Shown here in pieces: positions 54,194 through 64,000 of a stretch of 64,000 nucleotides of DNA; position 1 is the stretch's first letter; each line of letters opens with the position of its first letter. The notes beneath the pieces are model-generated. The model was not told where the DNA came from and ran no database searches. It saw only the letters and a list, made by a program, of their open reading frames with translations. The translations under genes and the position numbers were made by a program. The stretch spans positions 341,001-405,000 of the forward strand of contig JAQGDQ010000009.1 in assembly GCA_030141605.1 (NCBI GenBank), in the 5' to 3' direction. The stretch comes from Tubiluchus corallicola (Eukaryota > Priapulida > Priapulimorpha > Priapulimorphida > Tubiluchidae).

Positions 54194-57100
54194 TCAAAAC
54201 AAAAGTCCTCTTGGACGTCTTCCCATTCCGTGCCGATCGTATAAAACACTAAATTTGTTCACAAACTGATTAGTGGTATTACATCCCTTCGTGACAGCAC
54301 CAAGATAGGTGATCAATAATACATCACTGCATTGCTGAAAGTAAAAATCAATAAAATTCACTCATAAAAATGAGCACATATTTCTTCAAGCTAAAACAAA
54401 GTACAGTATACTTCACTTAATAAATCCACGTTGGTCAGAAATCAACAGGATTTATTAAGCGGCTGGATTTATAAACTGAATATCTTAGTGACTGAAAAAC
54501 TACTCGCAAAAAGTTTTTACGCAAAGTGCAATAATTTACTAGCAGAGCGATTAAAGTAACTCGCATAAAGTATGTATTATTTATTTATGATGCCATTTCC
54601 CTTTACATGTGATAAGCTGTTTGCTAAATTAAAAAATGCAATATGTGTTACTTTAATATCAGCCAAGATTCAGTATTCATTTATATGAGTCAATGATATT
54701 CTCGCGCACATTGGTTTGTCAGCAAGAAGTAGCACGTTAGTTTAACTTAAACTGCAAATCAGCAAGGAATTAAATGTGCTTAAAACAAACATGCTGATCT
54801 AGCTCAAGTTAAAATGCGGGAGAATCATATAAGCTTACTTCACAATTTGCTTGTCTTTGCAGCACACAAGGTGGACTTATAAAGTAAAGTTTGGATTTAA
54901 TAAACAGCAAATTTTAATATGTTGAAGCATTATACAGTTACGTTCCAGCTAATGAGGCTACAATAAGCAGCTGGATTTATTAAACAAATTCTACTGCATC
55001 CTGGAACAACCAGTTACTTGTAATTAAGGCAGTTTTCTTTTATGACAGGTAAAGAAGCAATGATAGATAAATTCTAGTACACTGTCAGGCTTGGCTGCAA
55101 AATGTTCATACCAATCCATAGTAATGATACCTATTAATCTTTAAAAAACGCTGCAGTATTTTTAATAAAATGGTGGACTTACATTATAGAAATCTTCATT
55201 AAATTTAACATTATTTACGACAGGTAGTCTGTTGCATAAACTGTAAATATCCCTAAGCACTTCATGATTTCTTGGTAATTCACCTGCAAAGAATAATAAG
55301 CTATTACGTTTGTTTTTCAAAAAAAAATGTTTGCACTCTTCAATTACATTAAAATTGGCTTGAGACAAATTTACAGCTATTTCACAAAGGCAGGGCCTAC
55401 CTAAGACACATGATTGTGGCAAAACTGAAAATTCGGTCTATAATAAAAATAATCCTTTGAAATGAAAAACTGAATTTGGTGAAATACCTTAGCCATGTAT
55501 GGAAGTATAGTACATACCATACATGTTCCTTCAACAAGGTTTTCCGGCAAATTTGCTAATTACAATTACTGAGTAACTACAGCACTAATGCAATTAGTAT
55601 TTGGAAGTTGCAATTTGGAACAAGCAAGCTTAAATTTGTACCTGAATGAATCGCTTTAACGTATTCAAGAATAAGTTTCACTCGATGATGCAACATCTTG
55701 ATAGCATTATGTTGAGCAGTCAGATGGTCTGCCACTGTGGAAAATTGAAAAATGCACAATTAAGATTGCACATGTAATGAAAAGAAACAAGTTTATTTCA
55801 AAATTTGTTTTACTGTATAGTGTTTAAATATAACACATAGATTTGAAATGCATTAATAAGAATGGTTATTTTTATTAAAATTTCTTTCAATATTAGAAAG
55901 ATTTTTTAATAATTAAGCCACTGCTCGACTTTCTCAAATGAAACTGCATAATACATGTCTATGGTCAAGAGACCTCAACAAATTTTTGCCAAAAATCTGA
56001 TGGATTCAATTTGGTACCAATACTGGTCAAATAATTAGAGATTTTGAAAGTTTGAAAACATCAAGATCTGACACTGAGTTTACTTTCAATTCTTTTAGCA
56101 ACGGTTTCCTGCAAAAAAATTTCCCTGACACTTGTTGTTACATCAAAGATTATGTACCAAACTTTTGCATAAAATGAGCATTTCACATTGCATTAAAAAG
56201 TTTGACTATCTGCAAATGCAACTCAGAAACGGAATTGTCAGTTTTTTAGCAAACGCACCTGCTGAATTTTCACCAATATCGCTGGACATACGCGCTACAT
56301 GATCCACACCGATTCGCTCTGCCTCCTCAGTTGCTAGTGTAAACGGAATTTCAACAAATAACATTGTTGCTTCGCCTCCAACCACATCAATCACAGATTC
56401 GTACATCTTTACTGGTAAATGCTGCGAAACAAAATTAAAAAGTGGCCATAAAAATTTACAATGATAATATAGATTTTTTTTTAAATAGTTCAAGAATTTA
56501 GCTGATTATCAAGGACAGTCGCCTGAGATGAGAAAATCATTTCATGAAAAGCAAACAGTGATAAAATAAGGAAAATGCTCCTGATAATAACTTCTTATTC
56601 TTAAGCAAGAAATGCAGGGTGCATTTCAAATTTAGAGATCATCAGTCTAGTCTGATCAAGAATTAAAGTTCAATCAACAGTTTTAATCCAATTTATGGAT
56701 TATTAATGGAAATTTTAAACAGGACTTGAATAAAACAAACGACCAACATCAATAATTAATAATTTAAGCTTTAGCAGAATGTTGCAGAGTTTTTTCAATG
56801 TTTCCGGAATACAGAATCAAACTAGGTTGAGGATTGGTCAAATAAAACACCTTCAAAATAATCACTGATTAAACATACAAAACATAAAGAAATAAAAAAA
56901 ATTTACTGGCAAACGTCGCTTTTTTTACACTATAAGTTTACAGGTCTGGGTTCACAGTTTGCTGTGAATTGGTATGAATTGGCACTCGACTTTTATTCCG
57001 ATGGTTATATCAAATAAATTTTATACTATTTGAAGCAGACTGATGAAGACGACGTTGCATGTTTACACAGTGAACGACTCCTAATACAGAAAATATTAGC

Positions 57101-59769
57101 ACTTTAATGATCAGCATTGCTAAAACAGACATGTTCTAAAGCAGGTGCACCACTGTATTGAGAAATTATAGATCCACTAATGAATTAACACATGGCTATT
57201 TCATTTACATTTCTACTGCAGGACCTGAAAATTTGATAAATTTTACGCAATTTTATTACAAAATTGCCCTTCTAACATCAAGTGCAGTTGCAAGTTGCAG
57301 TAAATCCGGAGGTTTTAACGGATTTTTCCAAGAAAACTGCACTGCAAGTTTATTAGAAATTCGATCAAAATCAGATTCAATATAAAATGGTTTTAAGGAA
57401 AAATTCGGTGCAAAAATCGAATTAAAAAAGCAGCACAATGATATTCCGAATATCAAACTACCAGTACCCAAATCTAAAAGTTTACTGGAATTAAAACTAC
57501 TTGCCAAAATAACTTACATCTGTATGTCGAGCTATGGTATTAAGCTTTAAAAACACAGGGCTTTCATTCATATCTGCCAACACTTGTTTATGTATTTTTA
57601 CATCACTTTCATCTGGTGGTCCTCCTGTGGTGTACCAGCCTAGGAAATCCAAGTCACTGAAAACTTGCTTAACTGGAAAAAATATTTTATCAATTTTTAA
57701 AACCAAGAATGAAGACAGAAAACGGAACACAAAATTTAAGTAATCGAATAGTATTTTGACTATTTCTTGTACTAAAATGCACTCTTAACATATTTCGACA
57801 TAATTGTTTATCGACAGTGTAATTACGAAGACAAATGTTTTAAGGTAAAAATTCTTTGTTAAAATTGTTAGGCTGCAGTATCAATATGCTTGGCATTAGA
57901 CATACGAAATTCAGAGAAAAGCAACAAATCTCTCTGACAGAAGTGGTAAGAAGAGTTATTTTATAAAAGTAGAAATGTGAGTGTGTGACATAAAATGTTG
58001 CATTTATCATAATTATTAAGGCCATTTACAGTGCAAAACTGTGTTCAACTTTTATTTAAGGACAATATCTCATTAAAAGTTTAGGATAAGGTCCATACTA
58101 GCAGATCAAGCCTTAGTATGACACCTTATTGCCTTGATGGCACTTGACCATCTTACTTCTGGTTTATTTTATGTTTGTTTATTCAGTATTTATCATTTGT
58201 TGCTTATATTCGAATATATCATGGTATATACTAAATATTTACTGTTTACAAAATTTAAACGTAAAACACTTATCTAACCTATATATTTACCCACACCACG
58301 TACATTGTACCTGTTATTGCAGCTACTGATTAGGTTTTTACTAAGAACTTAATTTTCTAATTACACAAGTCTTTCAAACAGGTAGGTGTAATACTAACTA
58401 ATATAACTTTGTATGGAAAGTTTTTTGGTACATCCTTTAAAATTGGCTTTTCCTCTCCTTTGAAGATGTTTCCCTTAATATACCATACTGCTCTAATGCA
58501 TTATTGTTATCAAATGACAAAAAGCATGAAAAATAACTAGCAACTACAGTTAATGAAGGACAGAGAGAAGAAGACTATGATTTAACATAATAATAAAGCA
58601 ATGTTTAGCTCATGTAAAAGTTTGCATAGTTAGATTATACACGTATTGCAAATATAAGCGCATAAACATTTATATTAAATATATGAATCAAATATGATCA
58701 TTACACAGTGTACTTACATTGTTCTTCCTTTGTATTATAATATTCTTTATCTATGACAATATTGTTGTCTACAGTGTCGAACTTTAGTTCAAACGAATTG
58801 AAAATTTCAAGAAAACGACCTTTTTGCTTTCCAATGAGCGCACCTAAAACTGAATAAAAAGGTAATTATAAATACTACGTTTAAATTTTAGAAAATAGAC
58901 AACAGTAAGACATACAAAGGTGGTGGTGCGAAACTTCCATCACAAATGCATTTCTAGATATTTTCGTCGGCTTCGAAGACATTGTAAGAAACTTTTTGTC
59001 CTAATGTTAGAACTAATGTACAGAAACATTTCAGTACTAATCAACAGGTTCATCCAGGGCAAGTGGTCGCCTGTAAAAGCTTCGTGTAAATGGCTGGCAA
59101 CCACTAGGGTTCAATACTCAATCTGCACAGTTTCATACTCATTGTGGCTGTTTAGTCATTGTATAATTAGTTCATTGAATTGGCTCCCAAATAATGTAAC
59201 AGAAACAGAGAGTATACATAAATTTAGAAATGCAATTCGCTCAATGCCAACTATACGCTAGCATCAGTAAACCATTCAATGACTATAGATTCGGTGATAC
59301 AGAACTAATAGTAAAACCACATAAATTCAAATCAGGTGAGCAATGTTCAATATCAAATAATTTATTCTTCATCCCAATAATAATATATAGAAAAAATAGT
59401 ATAAGTTAAAAAAACCAAACAAAATGGGAAGGGGTGGGAAACCACCAGTGGATTCTACTGGCACCGACGGTGGAGGCGGTGGCAACCCTAATTCAATGAA
59501 CTCATTCTCATAGACACATTCATCCTCCTCACAGCCAATGTTCCACATCAAAGTGCGAAGTAAATGTATATACATCAAATACAACTAAAGATAAGTCTAC
59601 CTTGTAGACTACGGCCTTCTTGAGCTTTCACGCGAGTCCAGTGCTCTGAGACGTTCATAATCACAAGAGGATGTACGGAAACTGACACACTTCCAGATGT
59701 ACCAGAAGAAGCCAATAGCTCAGTGTTCCTCTTCACTCCTCTCACATTCGAAGCTTGGTCCACTTCCAT
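54194..59769 (-). CDS. COPS6: COP9 signalosome subunit 6 (315 aa, 7 exons)
   Basis: MPN-domain scaffold subunit of the COP9 signalosome, which removes NEDD8 from cullins. Exons in transcript order: 59769-59601, 58843-58718, 57672-57518, 56421-56259, 55734-55642, 55283-55183, 54334-54194. All are GT-AG with continuous phase; total 948 nt, ending TGA. Conserved blocks: [127 protein letters not shown] and GRRPRG. As in other CSN6 proteins, the JAMM zinc ligands of CSN5 are absent, so this is the non-catalytic MPN partner. Compared with human CSN6 from memory, two residues (VI) before GALIGKQ are missing at the exon 1/2 junction. Intron 6 contains a pogo-like MITE. Confidence 0.96.
54404..54996. 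mobile_element. Pogo-like MITE in COPS6 intron 6
   Basis: Left end CAGTATACTTCACTTAATAA continuing ATCCA. Right end, inverted, CAGTAGAATTTGTTTAATAA continuing ATCCAGC. A TA precedes the left CAG. The first bases match pogo/Tigger-type termini. Internal copies of GGATTTATTAA recur near both ends. 593 bp, no coding capacity. Confidence 0.7.
55735..56258. other. COPS6 intron 4, nothing recognised
   Basis: AT-rich. The same holds for introns 2 and 3 (57673-58717 and 56422-57517). In the latter an open minus-strand frame at 57,256-57,507 is judged fortuitous. Confidence 0.5.
58980..59261 (+). mobile_element. Possible LINE tail fragment in COPS6 intron 1
   Basis: The open frame ends [20 protein letters not shown], similar in spacing to the N-x-LP..V....S...F motif at the C-terminus of many LINE ORF2 proteins. 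The upstream part shows no clear similarity, so this is tentative. Confidence 0.3.
59428..59561 (-). repeat. Left arm of an inverted duplication around COPS6 exon 1
   Basis: Read on the minus strand this segment encodes [23 protein letters not shown]. It is about 80% identical to the plus-strand segment 60,132-60,262. It lies within COPS6 intron 1. Confidence 0.7.
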
Positions 59770-59873
59770 TTCAATTGCTTAACCTTGCGATGTTCAAACT
59801 TTACTAATTTCGAGAAAAAATTACAAGAAAATTATAATACTGTCTACACGACATGTGTACATAACTAACGGTT

Positions 59874-59887
59874 GCGCCATCTAGTGA
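59874..59887 (-). promoter_or_regulatory. CTCF/YY1-like motif at the COPS6 promoter
   Basis: On the minus strand TCACTAGATGGCGC matches 13 of 14 positions of the CTCF core consensus CCASYAGRKGGCRS, and also contains the ATGGCG of YY1 sites. It lies 105 bp upstream of the COPS6 ATG. Function is inferred from position only. Confidence 0.3.
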
Positions 59888-60131
59888 AAATTCTGTCGGC
59901 TTGGCGTGGAGTCATAGATCGAAGACCATAAAGATGCAAGACACGTGGTTTAGAATGAATAGAATCTTCATGAAAATAATTAGCGCTATGGGGCCGTCCA
60001 CATAATCATAACGATATCAAGCTTAGGGATGGTAGACCCCCTAGTAGAAGACATGGTAACACCATTATAACTTAAGGTAGATAGGTTATTTAGCCATGAT
60101 AATTTATTGTCACACTTCACACTTTTTCACC

Positions 60132-60262
60132 TTCACACTTTGATGCGAAATATTAGGAGGAAGAATCTGCAGAATGGGTCTACGAGAATGACTTCAGTGA
60201 ATTAAGGCTGCCACCGCCTTCACCGCCGATGCCAATAGAATCCACTAATGTATTCCCATTAA
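60132..60262 (+). repeat. Right arm of an inverted duplication around COPS6 exon 1
   Basis: Encodes EWVYENDFSELRLPPPSP..PIEST, then continues to TGA at about 60,307-60,309. Many differences from the left arm are at third codon positions, suggesting both arms derive from a formerly coding sequence. Source family unknown. Confidence 0.65.
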
Positions 60263-60309
60263 CTAACACAAATGTTATTGTTGCTTGTCCTTTGCAAGAG
60301 CAGGAATGA

Positions 60310-62523
60310 AATGTACGAAAGCTACATTAATGTGATTATCGATGTCAATATAAAAGGGTAGTAGGCGGTGTTACATAATTAACGCAAGGTAGGTAAGTCC
60401 TAGAAATTAACCAAAAACTTCATATTGTTTTACTTTAGAGTTTACTAAAAATAATCTTGACTCAACTAGCAATTAACTAAAAAATAATAATTTAGAATGC
60501 ACTTGGGATTTTTCATGACACTTTAGCACACTGCAAGTTGTACAAGCAGGATTCTGGCATTCAGTGCCAGAGGTCATGACTGTGGGACTGTAGCCCGACT
60601 CAAAGTTAAGCCTCAAAATTGAGGTGCTGAATCAGTAGAGGTGTCAGAATCTGAAACACTCAGGCTGCCAGAATCTATTAATTAGTGCTGTTATCTCTAT
60701 AAATTCCATTACCTTCCAGTTTGCCAGTAATGGTTGAACAAAATCATCCAGTCACATAATGTTGCTTCAGTAATCTGCCCAAGTTCATGATTTTGGCCTA
60801 GAACCACAAGTGGCACAATACATTGTCCCTTCTTTCTTAGAGTGTTATTTTGGCCTTGTGCTTATCGGCTCACGGATATGGTAAACTTTGCATTAATCTA
60901 ACACCTTCGTTAACAGAGAGTTTTGGGACTTTCAGTGAAGCCAAAACATATCAATGATTAAATAATGACAAAAAATAAATAAAATTGGCCTTTCATAACA
61001 TTTATTTTAAAATTTCATTTCTGACACTTGTTATTGTTGCCCTCCAAGTCCAACCAACATCATGAGTAGAACGACCCAACATGACAGAATATTAGTCTTT
61101 ATAATGATTAGTACAATAATTTACAGTGGTAATTTCAAGACGAATAAACTACATCTCTATGCAAAAATTTAGGAATTAAGTGGTCAAACCCAAAATTATC
61201 CAGATTCTTAATTCTTAAATTTATGCACAACACAGCACTTAAATGGAACCAGCAAGTAGCATTCAAAAATTCATGGTTTGTAAAACTAAAATTAACACAC
61301 TCCAGCAATAAGGGACCTATCCTATCAATATTTATAACCTCATACCAACAAACCCTAATGGTTGGTAAGCAAAGCAGAAGAAAATTTTATAATTATTACT
61401 ATTACGCTTCTCTTTACAAACACATGCATTTGACCTAACAGACTTCAAAACATCAAAATATAAAAATCAATGCTTAAGTAAGCAAATGGAAGCTATGAGT
61501 TAATACAAGTGTTAAACTATCTAAATGCAATTATCACTCATAATTATTCAAAGTTACATTGTACAGCATACACAATGCAGTGTGCACTGACCCTGTTACT
61601 GTTAATAAACTAATTTGGTGAATTTTAAATAAGTTGACCGGCATTTATTATAAATGCCAGATTGGACCTAACCCAAATGATTTCTAGCATAATGCGGTAA
61701 TTTGCTAAAACATATCATATGTACGAAATATGCTGCTAACCTATTCCTCTTATTTAACAAAACACACAAACTGGATATAGAAAATAAAGTAATTCACTGA
61801 TTGCTTAGAAAAATAAATCAGTGGTTACATTTGCCACGTAATTTATAAGCAGTGACCTAAACCCTGGTAAGCTAAACCAAAAGTTCCCTGAACATTCATT
61901 GCACGTAAAGCTCCTGACATGCATAATGAAATAAATCTGCTGTTTGAAATTCACATTAACATATAAGCATTGCAACAACTTCGTAGGCAACTCAGTTATA
62001 ATTTGCTAAAATCATCAAGGTCAGCACAGATGCGTTTAAATAAAACTCCTACACAATCGTACAAACTTGTGTCTTACCATTAACAGGTAAAAAACTTAAT
62101 GTACCATGACGCATGAACTAACGTTATAGTACCCATATCTATGACAGAGTTCAAACATTTCAAGGGACAGCCCACCAAACTGGTACACTACATTTACAAC
62201 ACACTTCAGTATAGCACACAGTGCAGCAATGCTGTGCACTATATTGTAACATTATAAATAATGCTAGCTCATCAATTTCAATACAAGTCTAGGAATGATC
62301 GTGATTGGTGAATTTTACAAAATATTAAAACAAAAACAAACAAACGAATGTCAACTATACAGATACGCCATCGTAATCGTAGCAAGGACAATATATATAT
62401 ATATATATAATTAGCAGAAAGTCATTAGACAAGTTGTACACAGAACCTTGCATTTATAATCATAATGTCAATGAGAGTTGAAACTAATGCCAACTAAAAC
62501 AAGTGTGTTTCAATGTAAAGATG
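60310..62523. other. Intergenic or 3' UTR sequence, no gene recognised
   Basis: AT-rich. It includes a (TA)n tract at about 62,389-62,409. The minus-strand gene ending at 62,524 probably has its 3' UTR here; a minus-strand AATAAA lies at 61001-61006. Confidence 0.5.
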
Positions 62524-63598
62524 TCAAACTGATTCAGAGTCCACTTGATTTTCACCCTGAAAAACAAAAAAAAAAACATTACAGAAAAGTAACAGCTTGT
62601 ATCATTAATTATAACTGCAATCACTGAAAGTAAAATTAATAGACACAGTAAAGCTTTTGGCTATTTTGCTTGTAGTTTTTTCCGGTTTACTTAAAAAATG
62701 TTTCCAATTCAAAAAACAAAACTTTGGCAGTTTACAAATATAACTTCATAAATCACTTGCATTGGTCACTGACCCAAAATCAAAATAATTTAAGAGGCTG
62801 CAACGTTTACACATGCTACAATGACTTAGGCAGTTAGGTGGCATGCGACAATATGAATACTTTATTCTAAAGGTATAAGAAAATTGCTAAAAACAGCTTA
62901 TTCGCAGAATGTAAACAAGGCAGCTATCACCTATAACACAAATACTTTGTGAACCAACCACAAGCATGGAAGTACATAAAGAAAAAAAACTGCTCCACCT
63001 ACACCTTGAGTATTGAAATGTTAATGAGGTAAGTTGTTAGATTGCAAGCATCAGTTCAATACCAAGCAAAAGAAGAGTCTTAAATCCCTATCACCCCTGA
63101 GTCACCAACCACAGATTAAAATCCTTTTTTAGATGGTCTCATTTACATGAGAATTACACAAGAAGTCCCATTTATGAAACGAGGCAACTTACCCTCGGCA
63201 ACTAAATTTATTTTTGGGACTTCCAAAATTTCTTAATCGCACTTGATGACTTGTGGCCGGACTTTTCCTACGTCACATTAATAGTCACATCAAAAACATG
63301 AAGCAACATATAAACTGGGTGTGGAAACAGTTTGGAACATCTAATGCACACGGTTTAATAAGCCACGTAAAAATTATCGATAATCACTTAAAAATACATG
63401 AAATTTCAGCCAAATGGTACCAGGTTTACTTTTTTTTACCTGTCAGGAGACTAAAATGATAAATGCTCTGAACAGACTATAATCCTTTCTAGTACAAGCA
63501 CAATGACATACCTGTTGAGGCTGTTGTGCATTTAGTTGTTTGTTTTTGAGTAATTCCTCCTCAAGTTGTGCTTCTCTTTCAGCTAACTTTGCTTTTAA
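62524..63598 (-). CDS. Last two coding exons of an unidentified coiled-coil protein
   Basis: Exon 63598-63512 (between TTTGCTAG and GTATGT) reads LKAKLAEREAQLEEELLKNK then QLNAQQPQQ, a heptad-patterned helix followed by a Gln-rich stretch. Exon 62556-62524 (after TTTTTCAG) adds GENQVDSESV and TGA. Both junctions are in phase 0 with good splice signals, and the 29 + 10 residues form a plausible C-terminus. The rest of the gene lies beyond the right edge. I do not recognise the family; many cytoskeletal and adaptor proteins end this way. Confidence 0.6.
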
Positions 63599-64000
63599 CT
63601 AGCAAAAAAATGAACAAACATTGCATATTAACTTAATTAGCACAACAGTTATCTTAAAAGAAAACTGGACCCAATCTTACAATTTTCTCAACAATGACTA
63701 GGTGAAAGAATTATCATCACAGAATTCCAATTTTGCCTTCGCGCAGTTAGTTCTTTGCTATTATATGCACTTCACCATTGCTACTTAGATGGGCACTAGC
63801 GCCTACATATCGGAAAAAAGTTGCACTAAAGATGCTGCACCGTTCAAATCAGAGTTGCTCAGTTGTGATGTAGTGCACACGTTCGAGAGCTCATATGGGA
63901 GTACAGATGTAAATTTGAAATTTGAATTTTAAAATTAAAATTTGCTAAGTTTTTGTTATGTTACACTGAATGTTATACAGCGGCAACACACTTTAATTTT
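63599..64000. other. Intron of the right-edge minus-strand gene
   Basis: AT-rich sequence upstream (minus strand) of exon 63598-63512. No further exon recognised before the window ends. Confidence 0.4.

Noticed and set aside
57256-57507. Minus-strand ORF with [13 protein letters not shown], resembling methyltransferase motif I
   Set aside because: It starts directly behind the COPS6 exon 3 donor, lacks other methyltransferase motifs, and no consistent exons surround it.
60540-60690. Stem-rich segment checked as a tRNA or small RNA gene
   Set aside because: No A-box/B-box pair, no anticodon arm arrangement and no recognisable snRNA motif.

Overview
The window is animal nuclear DNA. It is AT-rich (by eye about 35% G+C), has spliced genes with GT-AG introns of roughly 200 to 2,500 bp, and carries non-LTR retrotransposons, small DNA transposons with terminal inverted repeats, and a Helitron-like pair. 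Gene content (RANBP2, PIGU, TMEM138, COPS6, a cytosolic 5'-nucleotidase-fold enzyme, a membrane-anchored methyltransferase) is that of a bilaterian, probably a marine invertebrate. A tunicate is possible, but the sequence alone does not prove it.

Layout. 556-21,583 (+): the 3' two thirds of a RANBP2/Nup358 gene, 14 exons whose reading phases all agree. It encodes four RanBP1-like Ran-binding domains, three RanBP2 zinc fingers, FG repeats, one copy of the Ubc9/SUMO-binding IR repeat, a degenerate fifth Ran-binding domain, and a 967-residue last exon with no recognisable domain in place of the vertebrate cyclophilin. The N-terminus lies off the left edge. 22,062-27,369 (-): complete six-exon class I SAM-dependent methyltransferase with an N-terminal membrane anchor, convergent with RANBP2. 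27.57-28.5 kb: decayed reverse transcriptase. 31,130-32,446 (+): single-exon PIGU. 35.96-36.39 kb: LINE 3' fragment. 38,697-40,562 (+): single-exon 5'-nucleotidase-family phosphoesterase. 40,854-41,600: Tc1/mariner-like small element. 43.6-48.99 kb: LINE split by a head-to-tail dimer of a 1.6-kb Helitron-like element. 50,666-53,175 (+): complete four-exon TMEM138. 54,194-59,769 (-): complete seven-exon COPS6, tail-to-tail with TMEM138. 62,524-63,598 (-): the last two coding exons of an unidentified coiled-coil protein.

The genes are unrelated housekeeping functions: nuclear pore and SUMO, GPI anchoring, COP9 signalosome, cilium. No operon-like logic is visible. The most unusual structure is the Helitron-like tandem pair. 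It starts with TC, ends with CTAG after a perfect 7-bp hairpin, sits exactly between A and T of the interrupted LINE, and joins CTAG directly to TC between the two copies. Each copy carries a GC-rich block unlike its surroundings and a 0.6-0.7-kb strand-asymmetric G/T array.

Exon coordinates were derived by hand from splice consensus, phase agreement and protein similarity recalled for the families. No database search was run.
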